Both the position numbers and the translations under genes were made by a program. A stretch of DNA of 64,000 nucleotides, taken from positions 1 to 64,000 of the forward strand of contig CACBBC010000001.1 of the NCBI GenBank assembly GCA_902537415.1, written 5' to 3'. The notes beneath the pieces were generated by a model. It was not told where the DNA came from and ran no database searches. It saw nothing but the letters and a program-made list of their open reading frames with translations. The stretch's first letter is position 1. Every line of letters starts with the position of its first letter. This DNA comes from an uncultured Alphaproteobacteria bacterium. GTDB lineage: Bacteria; Pseudomonadota; Alphaproteobacteria; Rhodobacterales; Rhodobacteraceae. Below are positions 1 to 10,269 of the stretch, in pieces.

Positions 1-875
1 TAGTGGTTTTGCTTTCGCATAATGGGTTCGATGTAGATCAAAAACTTGCCAGAATTATTAGTGGTATAGATGTCATTCTGACAGGCCATACTCATGATGC
101 CATACCACATGCAATAAGATTAAACAATACTCTCTTGTTATCATCGGGGTCTCATGGGAAGTACTTGGGGCGAATAGATTTAAAGGTTAGTAACGGAAAA
201 GTTGTCGATAGCTCATCATCATTAATTCCAGTTTTTTCTGAAATATTAAAGTCAGACCAAGAGATGATAGAGAAGATAAATGAGGTAAGAGCTCCTTTCG
301 AAATGGATTCTCAGAAAGTTATCGGCCGAACGGGATCACTATTGTACAGGAGGGGTAATTTTAATGGAACCTGGGATGATGTGATTTGTGACTCAATAAT
401 TGAACAAAGAGATAGTGAAATTTCATTAAGTCCAGGTTTTCGATGGGGAACGACCCTTTTACCTGACCAACAAATAACTATTGAGGATATTTACAGTCAA
501 ACCGCTATAAACTATCCGGAAGTCTATAGAATTAAAATGACCGGGAAAGCAATCAAAGAATTACTAGAAGATGTTTGCGATAATATTTTTAATCCTGATC
601 CGTTTTTTCAGCAAGGTGGAGATATGGTCAGAGTGGGTGGCATGACATATGAGTGCTACCCAAAAGAAAAGATGGGGCATCGCATAAAAAATTTAAAATT
701 AATACGAAATGGTAAACATATTGAGAAAACCAAAGAGTATATAGTGTCTGGCTGGGGATCCGTAAATGAAAATGTAGAAGGTCCTCCTATATACGATGTA
801 CTAGAAAACTACATCGTTGATAAACAGGAAATAAAACCAGAAAAGCCCTCACCAGTAAGGGTCATTGGAATGTAG
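1..875 (+). CDS. soxB: SoxB-like thiosulfohydrolase / 5'-nucleotidase family, 5'-truncated by window edge
   Basis: ORF open at left edge; LTGHTHDA metallophosphatase motif and C-terminal NPDPFFQQGGDMVRVGGMTYECYP typical of SoxB. Confidence 0.85.
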   Translation, partial: VVLLSHNGFDVDQKLARIISGIDVILTGHTHDAIPHAIRLNNTLLLSSGSHGKYLGRIDLKVSNGKVVDSSSSLIPVFSEILKSDQEMIEKINEVRAPFEMDSQKVIGRTGSLLYRRGNFNGTWDDVICDSIIEQRDSEISLSPGFRWGTTLLPDQQITIEDIYSQTAINYPEVYRIKMTGKAIKELLEDVCDNIFNPDPFFQQGGDMVRVGGMTYECYPKEKMGHRIKNLKLIRNGKHIEKTKEYIVSGWGSVNENVEGPPIYDVLENYIVDKQEIKPEKPSPVRVIGM

Positions 876-877
876 AT

Positions 878-905
878 AGGAAGGCAGTTGAAAGACTGCC
901 TTCCT
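878..905. terminator. Stem-loop terminator between convergent soxB and flavocytochrome gene
   Basis: Perfect 11-bp inverted repeat AGGAAGGCAGT-TGAAAG-ACTGCCTTCCT in the 39-nt convergent intergenic gap. Confidence 0.75.
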
Positions 906-914
906 CAACAAAAA

Positions 915-2183
915 CTATGAGAACATATCGGTAGTTATACCGTTGTACCACCCTATAGACTCTTCGTAGGTTTTCTTACGCTTAGCGTTGCCCTCATCTG
1001 TTTTAGAGACGAACTTATCTACTACTTCGATCTTTTCTTCTCCAGCTTTATAATTCGCTCCAACCTTTATTCCGTCATTAGTTGCTACCAAGGACCAACA
1101 TGTATTTGAGAATTTTGCAGGAAATACTCTGCTATCAGTTAGTTCGCCCCTTATATGATTTGCTGCAACCTTTGCTTGGCTATTCGCAGAGAAACCAGAT
1201 TTTGGCATTGCAGACGCAACTGATGCATCCCCCAGAACGTAAATATTACCATCTGCCTTGGTTTGCATAGATGCAGGAACTATTGGGCTCCAATCTCCAT
1301 CTGTTACACCGGCATTCATTGCTATAGCACCCGCCCTCTGGGCTGGTACCACACAAGCAACGTCCGCTTTAAATGTATCAAGATCAGTCTCAATTTCCAT
1401 TGTTTCCGGGTTTACGTTTTTAATGCCACCGTGAGTATCGTTATCAATCCACTCAACCATTCCAGGATAGTGCTTTTCCCAGCCGGCCATAAATAGACCT
1501 TGTTTAGAAAACTTATTTTTTGGATCTATAACAACAATTTTCGCAGTGGGATTTTTTTCTTTAAGTATATGAGCAACCATAGAAATACGCTCGTAAGGCC
1601 CCGGAGGACATCTGTATGGATTTGGTGGAGGAACCATAGCAAAGGTACCACCCTTAGGCATATTTAAGACTTGATCTCTCAAAACCTTGACTTGAGTTCC
1701 AGACTTCCAAGCATGAGGCATTTTTGTTTGTGCTTCGACCGAGTACCCGTCAATACTGTCATATTTTATATCGATTCCTGGTGATAATACCAACCTATCA
1801 TAACTGACAGTGGCCCCGGAGCCTAATCTCACTTTGCGTGCAGACGAGTCTACAGATATAGCCCAATCATGTACCACATTAACTCCATGATTAGCGCTTA
1901 AATTATCGTATGAATGACCAATTGAATCATAGTCTCGAAAACCCCCTAAATAAAGGTTCGAGTAAAAACATGTGTAATAATGTTTTGATGCTTCAATTAA
2001 AGTCACATCAATCGCGCCTTTCGAGTCTTTTGCAATGTATCTTGCAGCCGTTGCTCCACCTGCACCACCGCCAACAACAACGACCTTAGGTCGAGCTGAT
2101 CCTGTAGAAATAGCAGGCATAGCTAACAAAGATGTTGAAGCAAGAGCAAAAGATACAAAGGAACGTCTAGATAGATTATTCAT
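915..2183 (-). CDS. fccB: FAD-dependent flavocytochrome c sulfide dehydrogenase, flavoprotein subunit (FccB/SoxF-like), Tat signal
   Basis: SRRSFVSFA twin-arginine N-terminus; VVVVGGGAGGATAARYI Rossmann motif; C-terminal FCSD-like region; paired with c-type cytochrome. Confidence 0.85.
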   Translation of the reverse strand: MNNLSRRSFVSFALASTSLLAMPAISTGSARPKVVVVGGGAGGATAARYIAKDSKGAIDVTLIEASKHYYTCFYSNLYLGGFRDYDSIGHSYDNLSANHGVNVVHDWAISVDSSARKVRLGSGATVSYDRLVLSPGIDIKYDSIDGYSVEAQTKMPHAWKSGTQVKVLRDQVLNMPKGGTFAMVPPPNPYRCPPGPYERISMVAHILKEKNPTAKIVVIDPKNKFSKQGLFMAGWEKHYPGMVEWIDNDTHGGIKNVNPETMEIETDLDTFKADVACVVPAQRAGAIAMNAGVTDGDWSPIVPASMQTKADGNIYVLGDASVASAMPKSGFSANSQAKVAANHIRGELTDSRVFPAKFSNTCWSLVATNDGIKVGANYKAGEEKIEVVDKFVSKTDEGNAKRKKTYEESIGWYNGITTDMFS

Positions 2184-2293
2184 CGTGTCCTCCCTATGTT
2201 ATTTTTTTTAAGTGTAACAGGATTATTATTTTTTTGAAAATAAAATTGAACAAGTGTTAATTGTTTCTTTACATATTTTTGATTAAGGTCAGT

Positions 2294-2614
2294 TTATTTT
2301 TCCAAGCTATTAAAATAAATCGCTAAAGACGCTATTTGCTCTTCGTCTAGAGCACCAGCAACCAATTGCATTACTTCGTTCTCCAGCTCTTTATTTTTAT
2401 ATAATATTAGCTTCTTAGCGATGTATAGGGCTTCAGCACCATTTATGGCAGGAATACCTTCATCAGATGAGTTTCGATGACATGTTAAACATTGTCCTGA
2501 TAAATATTCACCATAATCAAAGTCAGCTCCATCAAGCAACGGTTCTGCTAATAGTCCCCGAAATATCAGCAAACAAGAAATGGCTATAAAAAATTTAAAA
2601 ACAATATTTACCAC
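2294..2614 (-). CDS. Monoheme c-type cytochrome (FccA-like subunit)
   Basis: Signal peptide and CLTCH heme motif; directly upstream of the fccB-like gene on the same strand. Confidence 0.75.
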   Translation of the reverse strand: MVNIVFKFFIAISCLLIFRGLLAEPLLDGADFDYGEYLSGQCLTCHRNSSDEGIPAINGAEALYIAKKLILYKNKELENEVMQLVAGALDEEQIASLAIYFNSLEK

Positions 2615-2758
2615 ACAATAAGTTTACTCTCCGAAAAGCAAAATTGTAAATGACTTTTATACCCAGGAACAAAATTTACACATATGGCTATAGATCATCC
2701 TTATGAGCTTACTGGCCAAATATTAGATTGTTTATTTTCTTGGTTTATAATCGGACAG

Positions 2759-2787
2759 TTGACCTCTTTAAGTGTAAATTATAAAAT
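2759..2787 (+). promoter_or_regulatory. Putative sigma70-type promoter of thiolase gene
   Basis: TTGACC-N17-TAAAAT immediately upstream of ORF start at 2803. Confidence 0.4.
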
Positions 2788-2802
2788 GATAGATGTTTAG
2801 AA

Positions 2803-4017
2803 ATGACGGAGCCCAAAATGACAAATAAATCAACTGGAAATAAAGTAATAGTAGCGGGAGTTGGAATGATTCCTTTTGCTAAGCCTGGAGCTTCAGAGAC
2901 CTATGATATTATGGGTGCAAAAGCAGCTAAGTTAGCGCTCCGAGACAGTGGTGTAGACTATAAAAATATCCAAAGTGCCTTTGTTGGATATGTATTTGGA
3001 GATTCCACATCCGGTCAGCGGGCTTTGTATCATGTTGGCATGACAGGTATTCCAATTATAAATGTAAACAATAACTGTTCCACAGGTTCCACAGCACTCT
3101 ATTTGGCAAGGCAAGCGATAGAAAGTGGTTCTAGTGATTGTGTTCTGGCTCTGGGCTTTGAGCAAATGCGACCTGGAGCGCTAGGTGACATCTACACTGA
3201 CAGGCCAAGTCCTTTTGGTGAATTTAATGAAACCTGCGAACAGTTAGTAGGGAATGCAGAAATTCCATTAGCGTTACGTTACTTTGGAGGTGCTGGAAAA
3301 TCACATATGGATAAGTATGGTACCACCATGAAAGATTTTGCAAAAATTAGAGCTAAGGCAAGCAGACATGCCGCTAAAAATCCGTTAGCCCTATTCAAAA
3401 AAGAGGTCAGTGAGGAAGAAGTAATGGAGTCTCCAATTATGTGGCCAGGTGTTATGACCAGATTAATGGCTTGCCCACCAACCTGTGGTGGGGCTGCTGC
3501 TGTCTTAGTTTCTCAAAAGTTTGCGAATAAACACAATATCGATTCCAGTGTGAAGATTTTAGCGCAAGCGATGACAACTGATTACGAGTCTACTTTTTCA
3601 GAGAAAGATATGATGCAATTAGTAGGCTACGACATGACTAAGGAGGCGGCAAAAAATGTTTATCAGCAAACTGGGATTGATGTTAAAGATGTGGACGTAG
3701 TGGAACTACACGATTGTTTTGCCCACAATGAGCTTATAACTTATGAAGCTCTTGGCTTATGTGAAGAAGGCGAGGCGCAAAAGTTTGTTCAAGATGGAGA
3801 TAATACTTTCGGGGGCAAGTTTGTCACCAATCCTTCCGGAGGATTACTTTCAAAGGGACATCCATTGGGGGCAACTGGATTAGCTCAGTGTTTTGAGTTG
3901 ACCCAGCAACTTCGTGGGAATTCAGGCGAAAAGCAAGTTGATGGCGCTAAAACAGCTCTACAGCATAATCTAGGCTTGGGCGGGGCGTGTGTAACTACGC
4001 TTTACCAAAGCACATAA
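2803..4017 (+). CDS. Thiolase family / SCP2-type lipid-transfer thiolase
   Basis: NNNCSTGSTALYLA active-site Cys region; NPSGGLLSKGHPLGATGLAQ C-terminal motif; alternative in-frame ATG at 2818. Confidence 0.85.
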   Translation: MTEPKMTNKSTGNKVIVAGVGMIPFAKPGASETYDIMGAKAAKLALRDSGVDYKNIQSAFVGYVFGDSTSGQRALYHVGMTGIPIINVNNNCSTGSTALYLARQAIESGSSDCVLALGFEQMRPGALGDIYTDRPSPFGEFNETCEQLVGNAEIPLALRYFGGAGKSHMDKYGTTMKDFAKIRAKASRHAAKNPLALFKKEVSEEEVMESPIMWPGVMTRLMACPPTCGGAAAVLVSQKFANKHNIDSSVKILAQAMTTDYESTFSEKDMMQLVGYDMTKEAAKNVYQQTGIDVKDVDVVELHDCFAHNELITYEALGLCEEGEAQKFVQDGDNTFGGKFVTNPSGGLLSKGHPLGATGLAQCFELTQQLRGNSGEKQVDGAKTALQHNLGLGGACVTTLYQST

Positions 4018-4022
4018 TTTGA

Positions 4023-5879
4023 TCAGCTTAGAGCTATACCCAAGAATTTTGACATTCTTTGGTTAAATTTTGCTATGTCGTTAGGGAGCTCTCCTTCCAC
4101 CATCTTTGCCTGATCAAACAGTAGAAAAGAGGCATCATTTAAAGCATCTTTGTCTGTATCCTTAATCTTATTTAGTTTCTTAATAATATTATGGTCAGGA
4201 TTTATCTCTAATATTCTGGGCATACCCTTGAAATCTTTATTTTGGATCTTCATTATTCTTTCCATTTGAACATCCATTCCAGTATCAGGTGCTACTAGAC
4301 AGCATGCGCTGTCAACCAGTTTTGTAGACACTTTAACATCCTGTACGTTTTCACCTAGTATTTCTTTTATTTTTTCGACAAGGCCCTTCATGCCTGCCAG
4401 TGGCTTCTTCTCTTTCTCTTTTTTATCGTCTGAAAAAGCTGTTAGGTCTATATCACCCTTGGTAATTGAAACAAACTTTCGGTCTTGAAATTCGCCTGCC
4501 ATAGATAACCAAAATGTATCGATCGGGTCCGTTAGAAATAGGACGTCAAGCTTCTTTTTCTTGAATACTTCGAGATGCGGACTGCCTTCAGCCATCTCTT
4601 TATTTTCTGCTGCCAAATAGTATATATCTTTCTGTTCAGTGTTCATTTTTTCGATATAGTCTGATAAAAACACGAGCTTGTTCTCATTCATGGACTGGAA
4701 CTTTGATAATTCCAGAAGTTCTGTCTTTAGGTCAAAATCCTCATAAATTCCTTCTTTAAGAACGATGCCAAATTCATTCCAAAAAGATGAATATTTTTCT
4801 TGGTCTTTATCTTTCATCTTTTTCAGTTCGTTAATTACTCTCTTCTTTAATGCCTTAGAGATTTTGTTCAAGGTGACATTATGCTGTAGCATTTCTCTAC
4901 TAACATTGAGATCAACGTCTGAGGTGTCGACTATACCTTTGACGAACCTAAGCCATCTTGGTAGGATGCTTTCAGAGTCATCGGTTATCAGAACTCGGTT
5001 TGAATAAAGTTTTATCTTAGATTTTACATCCATTTGAAATAAATCAAATGGCCTTGAATCCGGTATAAAGAGAAGATTTATGTAGCTTAATGTTCCTTCA
5101 ACCTTGTTATGTAAGGTGAGTAGAGGTTTATTAAATCCAGCACCTATTTGTTTGTAAAATTCTTCATATTGTTCGGCTGAAATATCTTTCTTCTCTCTTG
5201 TCCAAATAGCTGAAGCTTTATTAAGCAATTCAGGTTCATTCTTTCCATCAATAAAGTTTACAGAATACATTAAATGATCCGAATACTTTCGAGTTATAAA
5301 ACCTATCCTTTCTTTATCAAGATATTCCTTTTCGCTCTTTTTTATGTAGAGGGTGATTTCAGTTCCTACCTCTTCTTTATTAGCTTCAGAAATTTCGTAT
5401 CCTGAAATACCATCGGATTCCCACTTGTTAGCTTTTGTTTGCCCAACACCCTTGCTTACAACTTCAACTTTGTCAGCAACCATAAAAGCAGAATAAAAAC
5501 CCACACCAAACTGGCCTATAAGATTAACATCATTATTTTTCTTGTCTTTGCCCGTGTTTTTTTCAAGCTCTGCCAAGAATTCTGTGGTTCCGGATTTGGC
5601 AATGGTCCCTAAAGAATTTTCTAATTCTTCTTTGCTCATACCGACGCCGTTATCTTTTATTATGAGCGTGCTATTTTTTTTATTTGCTTGGATCTCAATT
5701 TTAAGATCGTCTGTCCCAACGTTATCATTTTTGTCGGTCAAAGAAAGAAAACGGCGTTTATCAAGCGCATCACTGCTATTAGATATCAATTCTCTAAGAA
5801 ATATCTCTTTTTCCGAGTAGAGTGAATTAATTACAATGTTTAGAACGCGACCAGTATCTGCTTCAAAAGCCTTTTTCAT
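4023..5879 (-). CDS. htpG: Molecular chaperone HtpG (Hsp90)
   Basis: FLRELISNSSDALDKRRF, DNGVGMS, GQFGVGFYSAFMVA motifs. Confidence 0.97.
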   Translation of the reverse strand: MKKAFEADTGRVLNIVINSLYSEKEIFLRELISNSSDALDKRRFLSLTDKNDNVGTDDLKIEIQANKKNSTLIIKDNGVGMSKEELENSLGTIAKSGTTEFLAELEKNTGKDKKNNDVNLIGQFGVGFYSAFMVADKVEVVSKGVGQTKANKWESDGISGYEISEANKEEVGTEITLYIKKSEKEYLDKERIGFITRKYSDHLMYSVNFIDGKNEPELLNKASAIWTREKKDISAEQYEEFYKQIGAGFNKPLLTLHNKVEGTLSYINLLFIPDSRPFDLFQMDVKSKIKLYSNRVLITDDSESILPRWLRFVKGIVDTSDVDLNVSREMLQHNVTLNKISKALKKRVINELKKMKDKDQEKYSSFWNEFGIVLKEGIYEDFDLKTELLELSKFQSMNENKLVFLSDYIEKMNTEQKDIYYLAAENKEMAEGSPHLEVFKKKKLDVLFLTDPIDTFWLSMAGEFQDRKFVSITKGDIDLTAFSDDKKEKEKKPLAGMKGLVEKIKEILGENVQDVKVSTKLVDSACCLVAPDTGMDVQMERIMKIQNKDFKGMPRILEINPDHNIIKKLNKIKDTDKDALNDASFLLFDQAKMVEGELPNDIAKFNQRMSKFLGIALS

Positions 5880-6053
5880 TGAGAAATTTCCTTCATTATT
5901 GAATTCGTTGATCTTATTTATGTATTGAATATTCAGTAGTCAATAAGAACACTCGATTTTTTTCGTTTTTTTTAGTATTGTTCCGGTTGTTTTTTAGGCC
6001 CAATAAGTGTAAGACCTACCTTGGCAATTAATTTAAGTCACTAAGGAATGTAA

Positions 6054-7391
6054 ATGGACTGGGATAAAAAAGGTTGGCGTGGGAAACCAAGAGTTCAGAT
6101 GCCTACTTATGGCAATCTAGATGACTTAGCATTCGTCGAGAGTAGTCTTGAAGCATTACCCCCGTTAGTTTTCGCTGGAGAGGTTAGAAATTTACGGGAA
6201 CAGCTTGCTAAAGTAGGCACGGGCGAAGCTTTTTTACTGCAGGGAGGGGATTGCGCCGAGAGCTTTTCAGAATTTTCGGCAAACTTAATAAGAGATACGT
6301 TCAAAGTAATGCTCCAAATGGCCGTTGTGCTTACCTTTGGCTCAAAAAAGCCAGTGGTAAAAATTGGTCGTATGGCAGGGCAGTTTGCGAAGCCTCGGTC
6401 TGCAGACTATGAAACAATAAATGATAAAAAACTACCATCATATCGAGGAGATATTATCAACGATATTGCGCCGGACTTGAAAAGTAGAGAGCCTGATCCG
6501 AAGAGAATGCTTCAAGCATACACACAATCAGCAGCCTCTGTAAATCTATTGAGAGCATTTTCTCAAGGAGGCTTTGCTGATATACGTCAAGTTCATTCTT
6601 GGACCCTAGAGAACACAAGGACAGGAAGCAGATATACGCAGTTTTCAGAACTAGCTGAACGAATTTCTGAAGCTCTTGACTTCATGGAAGCGGCTGGTAT
6701 TTCACCCAATAATACTCAGACGCTTAGAAAAGTCGATTTCTATACAAGCCATGAGGCATTGCTTTTGGAATATGAAGAGGCACTTTGCAGAATTGACAGC
6801 CTCACAGGTAATCCAATTGCTGGTTCAGGCCATATGCTTTGGATCGGGGATAGAACCAGAGATCCAGATGGGGCTCATGTTGACTTTTGTAGCGGTGTAG
6901 AGAATCCAATAGGACTTAAGTGTGGACCAAGTCTATCTAAAGATGATTTGGTGAGACTAGTTCGAAAGCTCAATCCAAAAAATGAAATGGGTAGGCTAAC
7001 TTTAATAACAAGATTTGGTCATAATCAAGTTTTGGATTATCTACCGGGACTGATAAAAACCGTTCAATCAGAAGGGCTGAATGTTGTTTGGTGCTGTGAT
7101 CCCATGCATGGAAACACTGTTAAGTCAACCAGTGGGTTCAAAACCAGACCATTTGATCATGTATTGGCTGAGGTGCAAAATTCGTTCACAGCTCATCGAT
7201 CAGAAGGGACATACCTTGGAGGTGTTCATTTTGAAATGACAGGAAAAGATGTGACCGAGTGTACCGGTGGACTTCAATTAATTGATGATGAAGACCTTTC
7301 CTTGCGGTATCACACTGCATGCGACCCCAGATTGAATGCTTCTCAATCCCTTGAGCTAGCATTTTTAGTAGCGGAACAATTGGAAAAATAA
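6054..7391 (+). CDS. Class II 3-deoxy-7-phosphoheptulonate synthase
   Basis: [32 protein letters not shown] motifs of plant-type DAHP synthase. Confidence 0.95.
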   Translation: MDWDKKGWRGKPRVQMPTYGNLDDLAFVESSLEALPPLVFAGEVRNLREQLAKVGTGEAFLLQGGDCAESFSEFSANLIRDTFKVMLQMAVVLTFGSKKPVVKIGRMAGQFAKPRSADYETINDKKLPSYRGDIINDIAPDLKSREPDPKRMLQAYTQSAASVNLLRAFSQGGFADIRQVHSWTLENTRTGSRYTQFSELAERISEALDFMEAAGISPNNTQTLRKVDFYTSHEALLLEYEEALCRIDSLTGNPIAGSGHMLWIGDRTRDPDGAHVDFCSGVENPIGLKCGPSLSKDDLVRLVRKLNPKNEMGRLTLITRFGHNQVLDYLPGLIKTVQSEGLNVVWCCDPMHGNTVKSTSGFKTRPFDHVLAEVQNSFTAHRSEGTYLGGVHFEMTGKDVTECTGGLQLIDDEDLSLRYHTACDPRLNASQSLELAFLVAEQLEK

Positions 7392-7416
7392 AACAAGGCG
7401 AATACCCACTTTTGTA

Positions 7417-8277
7417 ATGCAAAATTTTTGTGTAGTAACATCACATAAAGAAATACCAAACTCTGAAATAGCTTTTCTGAAGAACTATTTGAACGCCGAA
7501 AGAGTAGATGTGCTAGGTTCGTGTGGAGTTCAATTTCAAGTTCACCCAGAAAACATCACAAAGGAGCTTGGGCCAGAAAGAAGTAAAAAAATTGACATAA
7601 ATTTCATAACTGAGGATGAACGAAGTGTGTATCTATTAGCTTCTGATATGGATGGAACTATTTTAGAAGAAGAATGCATTGATGAGATTGCTGATCTTGT
7701 TGGAAAAGGGTCCGAAGTTAGAAGCATTACGGCACAAGCAATGCAAGAAGGTTTGAATTTTGAAGAAGCTCTGCAGAAAAGATTAGCTTTACTAAAGGGT
7801 ACGAAATTAGAAGTTTTAGAGCATTGTTTGTCCAAAAAAATCAATGTCAGGCCTGGTGCTTCGGTTCTTTTTAAAACGTTTAAAAAACATTTTGGAAAAA
7901 CCGCTATTCTTTCAGGAGGATTTACTTATTTTGCTGATCATATTCAGAAAAAATTAGGAGCAGATTTCTCCTTTGCAAATGTTTTAGAATATAAAGAGGG
8001 TCGCTTAACTGGAAAAGCATTAGGAACTATAGTAAACGCAGAGAAAAAGCTTGAATTGATGAAACAATTAATTGCTCGGCAAGGAAAAAACAGCTCTAAA
8101 GTTGTGGCGATAGGTGATGGAAACAATGATATAAGAATGATTTCAGAATCTGGAGTGGGTATATCGTTCAAGGGCAGTGATCATCTTAATTTTTCTGCAA
8201 AACATGTGTTAAAGAATTCAGATATATCGGCTATCCTATACTTGCTTGGACTTAGAGAGGAGCAGTTTGTTTATTAA
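7417..8277 (+). CDS. serB: Phosphoserine phosphatase
   Basis: HAD motif SDMDGTILEEECIDEIAD; AIGDGNNDIRMI. Confidence 0.92.
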   Translation: MQNFCVVTSHKEIPNSEIAFLKNYLNAERVDVLGSCGVQFQVHPENITKELGPERSKKIDINFITEDERSVYLLASDMDGTILEEECIDEIADLVGKGSEVRSITAQAMQEGLNFEEALQKRLALLKGTKLEVLEHCLSKKINVRPGASVLFKTFKKHFGKTAILSGGFTYFADHIQKKLGADFSFANVLEYKEGRLTGKALGTIVNAEKKLELMKQLIARQGKNSSKVVAIGDGNNDIRMISESGVGISFKGSDHLNFSAKHVLKNSDISAILYLLGLREEQFVY

Positions 8278-8286
8278 ATTTAATTT

Positions 8287-8943
8287 GTGGAGAAATTGAG
8301 CTTGTCGAAAAAAGGCGTACTAGTGATTTTGTCTTCTCCATCGGGAGCAGGTAAGACAAGCATTGCGCGTGCTTTGGTTGAAGAAAATAAAAACTTTTTA
8401 TTTTCCGTTTCGGCTACTACTAGAAAATCTAGGCCAGGTGAAGTAAATGGCAGAGAGTACCACTTTTTAACCGTTAACGAATTCAGAGAAAAAATTAATG
8501 ACGGGCAATTTTTAGAGCATGCGAAAGTTTTCGGAAATTTATATGGAACCCCATTAGAACCTGTAATGGAGTCTATTAATAATGGTAAAGATTTGATTTT
8601 TGATGTTGACTGGCAAGGCGGTAAACAAATTCGCAGTTCATCTCTAAGTAAATTTGTTATTTCTATATTTATTTTACCCCCATCAATCAAAGCGCTACAG
8701 GAGAGGCTCATGAAGCGAGCTCAAGACTCTTCAGAAACTGTAAAAGATAGAATGACAAAATCTATTGGTGAAATAATGCACTGGAAAGAATATGATTATG
8801 TTATTGTAAACAATAATTTTGGGCAAACCCTTCATGAGGTAAAATCGATAATTACATCTGAAAAGTTGCGACGCGTTAGAAATAGCCAAATGGAGAAGTT
8901 TATTGAAACACTTACATACGAATTTAAGGAATTGAAGTCATGA
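8287..8943 (+). CDS. gmk: Guanylate kinase (GTG start)
   Basis: SSPSGAGKTSIAR P-loop; SATTRKSRPGEVNGREYHF; DWQGG. Confidence 0.95.
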   Translation: MEKLSLSKKGVLVILSSPSGAGKTSIARALVEENKNFLFSVSATTRKSRPGEVNGREYHFLTVNEFREKINDGQFLEHAKVFGNLYGTPLEPVMESINNGKDLIFDVDWQGGKQIRSSSLSKFVISIFILPPSIKALQERLMKRAQDSSETVKDRMTKSIGEIMHWKEYDYVIVNNNFGQTLHEVKSIITSEKLRRVRNSQMEKFIETLTYEFKELKS

Positions 8944-9476
8944 CAACTATTTATGAGCTCGGAAATATGAAACCTACGCTGCCAGAAAGTAATGATTTTT
9001 GGATTGCTCCGAGTGCATTTGTTATAGGTAATGTAATAATGAAAGAAGGAACATCTGTTTGGTTTGGAACAACTATAAGAGGGGATAATGAGACAGTGAC
9101 AATAATGGATGGCAGCAATATACAAGAAAACACAATTCTCCATACAGACTTAGGATTCCCGATTGAAATAGGAAAAAACTGCACAATAGGCCATAAAGCA
9201 ATGCTTCATGGATGCATTATTGAAGATAACACTCTTATTGGTATGGGGTCGACAATATTAAATGGTGCTCGAATAGCAAAAAATTGTTTAGTAGGTGCCT
9301 GCTCCCTAGTAACTGAGGGTAAAACGTTCCCAGAAAACTCTCTCATCATGGGAGCCCCAGCAAAGGTTGTAAGGCAACTAACAGAAAAAGAGATTGAGGG
9401 GATCACGAAGTCTGCACAATGGTACCAACAAAACATGAGACGGTTCAACTCAGACATGAAAGCTATTAAATTATAA
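8940..9476 (+). CDS. Gamma carbonic anhydrase-like hexapeptide-repeat protein
   Basis: Left-handed beta-helix repeats; VWFGTTIRGD, NCTIGHKAMLHGCIIEDNTLIGMGSTILNGA. Confidence 0.9.
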   Translation: MTTIYELGNMKPTLPESNDFWIAPSAFVIGNVIMKEGTSVWFGTTIRGDNETVTIMDGSNIQENTILHTDLGFPIEIGKNCTIGHKAMLHGCIIEDNTLIGMGSTILNGARIAKNCLVGACSLVTEGKTFPENSLIMGAPAKVVRQLTEKEIEGITKSAQWYQQNMRRFNSDMKAIKL

Positions 9477-9492
9477 GCAATTGGAAAGTTAA

Positions 9493-10269
9493 ATGAGTTC
9501 AATTGCTATATTTAGAGTTTCAATTGTTTTAGCTTTGACAATAACGCTTATGCCTATGTATCTGCTTGGGTTAGCGCTAGATTATTTATTCGGACAAAGG
9601 ATTATTGTTTTGCTTATCAAAAAGTTTTGGTCTAGAGCTGTGATGAAGACAATTGGCATAGAATGGGAGTTAGTAGGGCTAAAGAGCGAGGCTCATGTTT
9701 TTGTCTCCAACCACATTTCATGGATTGATATTTTGGCTATCAATAGCATTCTCGATGTGGTCTTTATTGCAAAAAAAGAGGTTAGATCTTGGCCAGGCTT
9801 GGGGGTCCTTGCAGCTTTAGGGCAAACAATATTTATAGAAAGAAAATCTTTAAATGCACTTTCGCATAAGCGGGCTGTGGAAGAATGTTTAAAAAAAGGC
9901 CAAAGCATATTCTTCTTTCCAGAGGGCACAAGTACCGACGGATCAATCATTAAGCAATTTAAATCATCCCTATTTGAAGTTTGTTATGGTGAAACATTTA
10001 AAGAAAAGATTTTAGCGTCCGTTCAGCCTCTGACAATTATCTACAAGTCACCAATACAAAATGACCCTGGTTTTTATAGTTTTTGGAGAGAAGAGGATAC
10101 AATCTTTGAAAACATAAAAAAAATCATCAAGAAAGTACGCCACGGCAGGGTCCGCTTAGTATTCCATAATCCAATTGAATTCAACACATGCGGTGACCGA
10201 AAGCATTTAAGTTACGCTTGTTACAAAGCGGTTAAGAATGGTTTAGTAAGCTCAGAAAACTCATTTTAG
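9493..10269 (+). CDS. plsC: 1-acyl-sn-glycerol-3-phosphate acyltransferase
   Basis: [10 protein letters not shown] (H-x4-D) and [10 protein letters not shown] motifs. Confidence 0.88.
   Translation: MSSIAIFRVSIVLALTITLMPMYLLGLALDYLFGQRIIVLLIKKFWSRAVMKTIGIEWELVGLKSEAHVFVSNHISWIDILAINSILDVVFIAKKEVRSWPGLGVLAALGQTIFIERKSLNALSHKRAVEECLKKGQSIFFFPEGTSTDGSIIKQFKSSLFEVCYGETFKEKILASVQPLTIIYKSPIQNDPGFYSFWREEDTIFENIKKIIKKVRHGRVRLVFHNPIEFNTCGDRKHLSYACYKAVKNGLVSSENSF

Noticed and set aside
4765-5820. Plus-strand ORFs inside htpG
   Set aside because: Antisense shadow ORFs of a strongly conserved gene.
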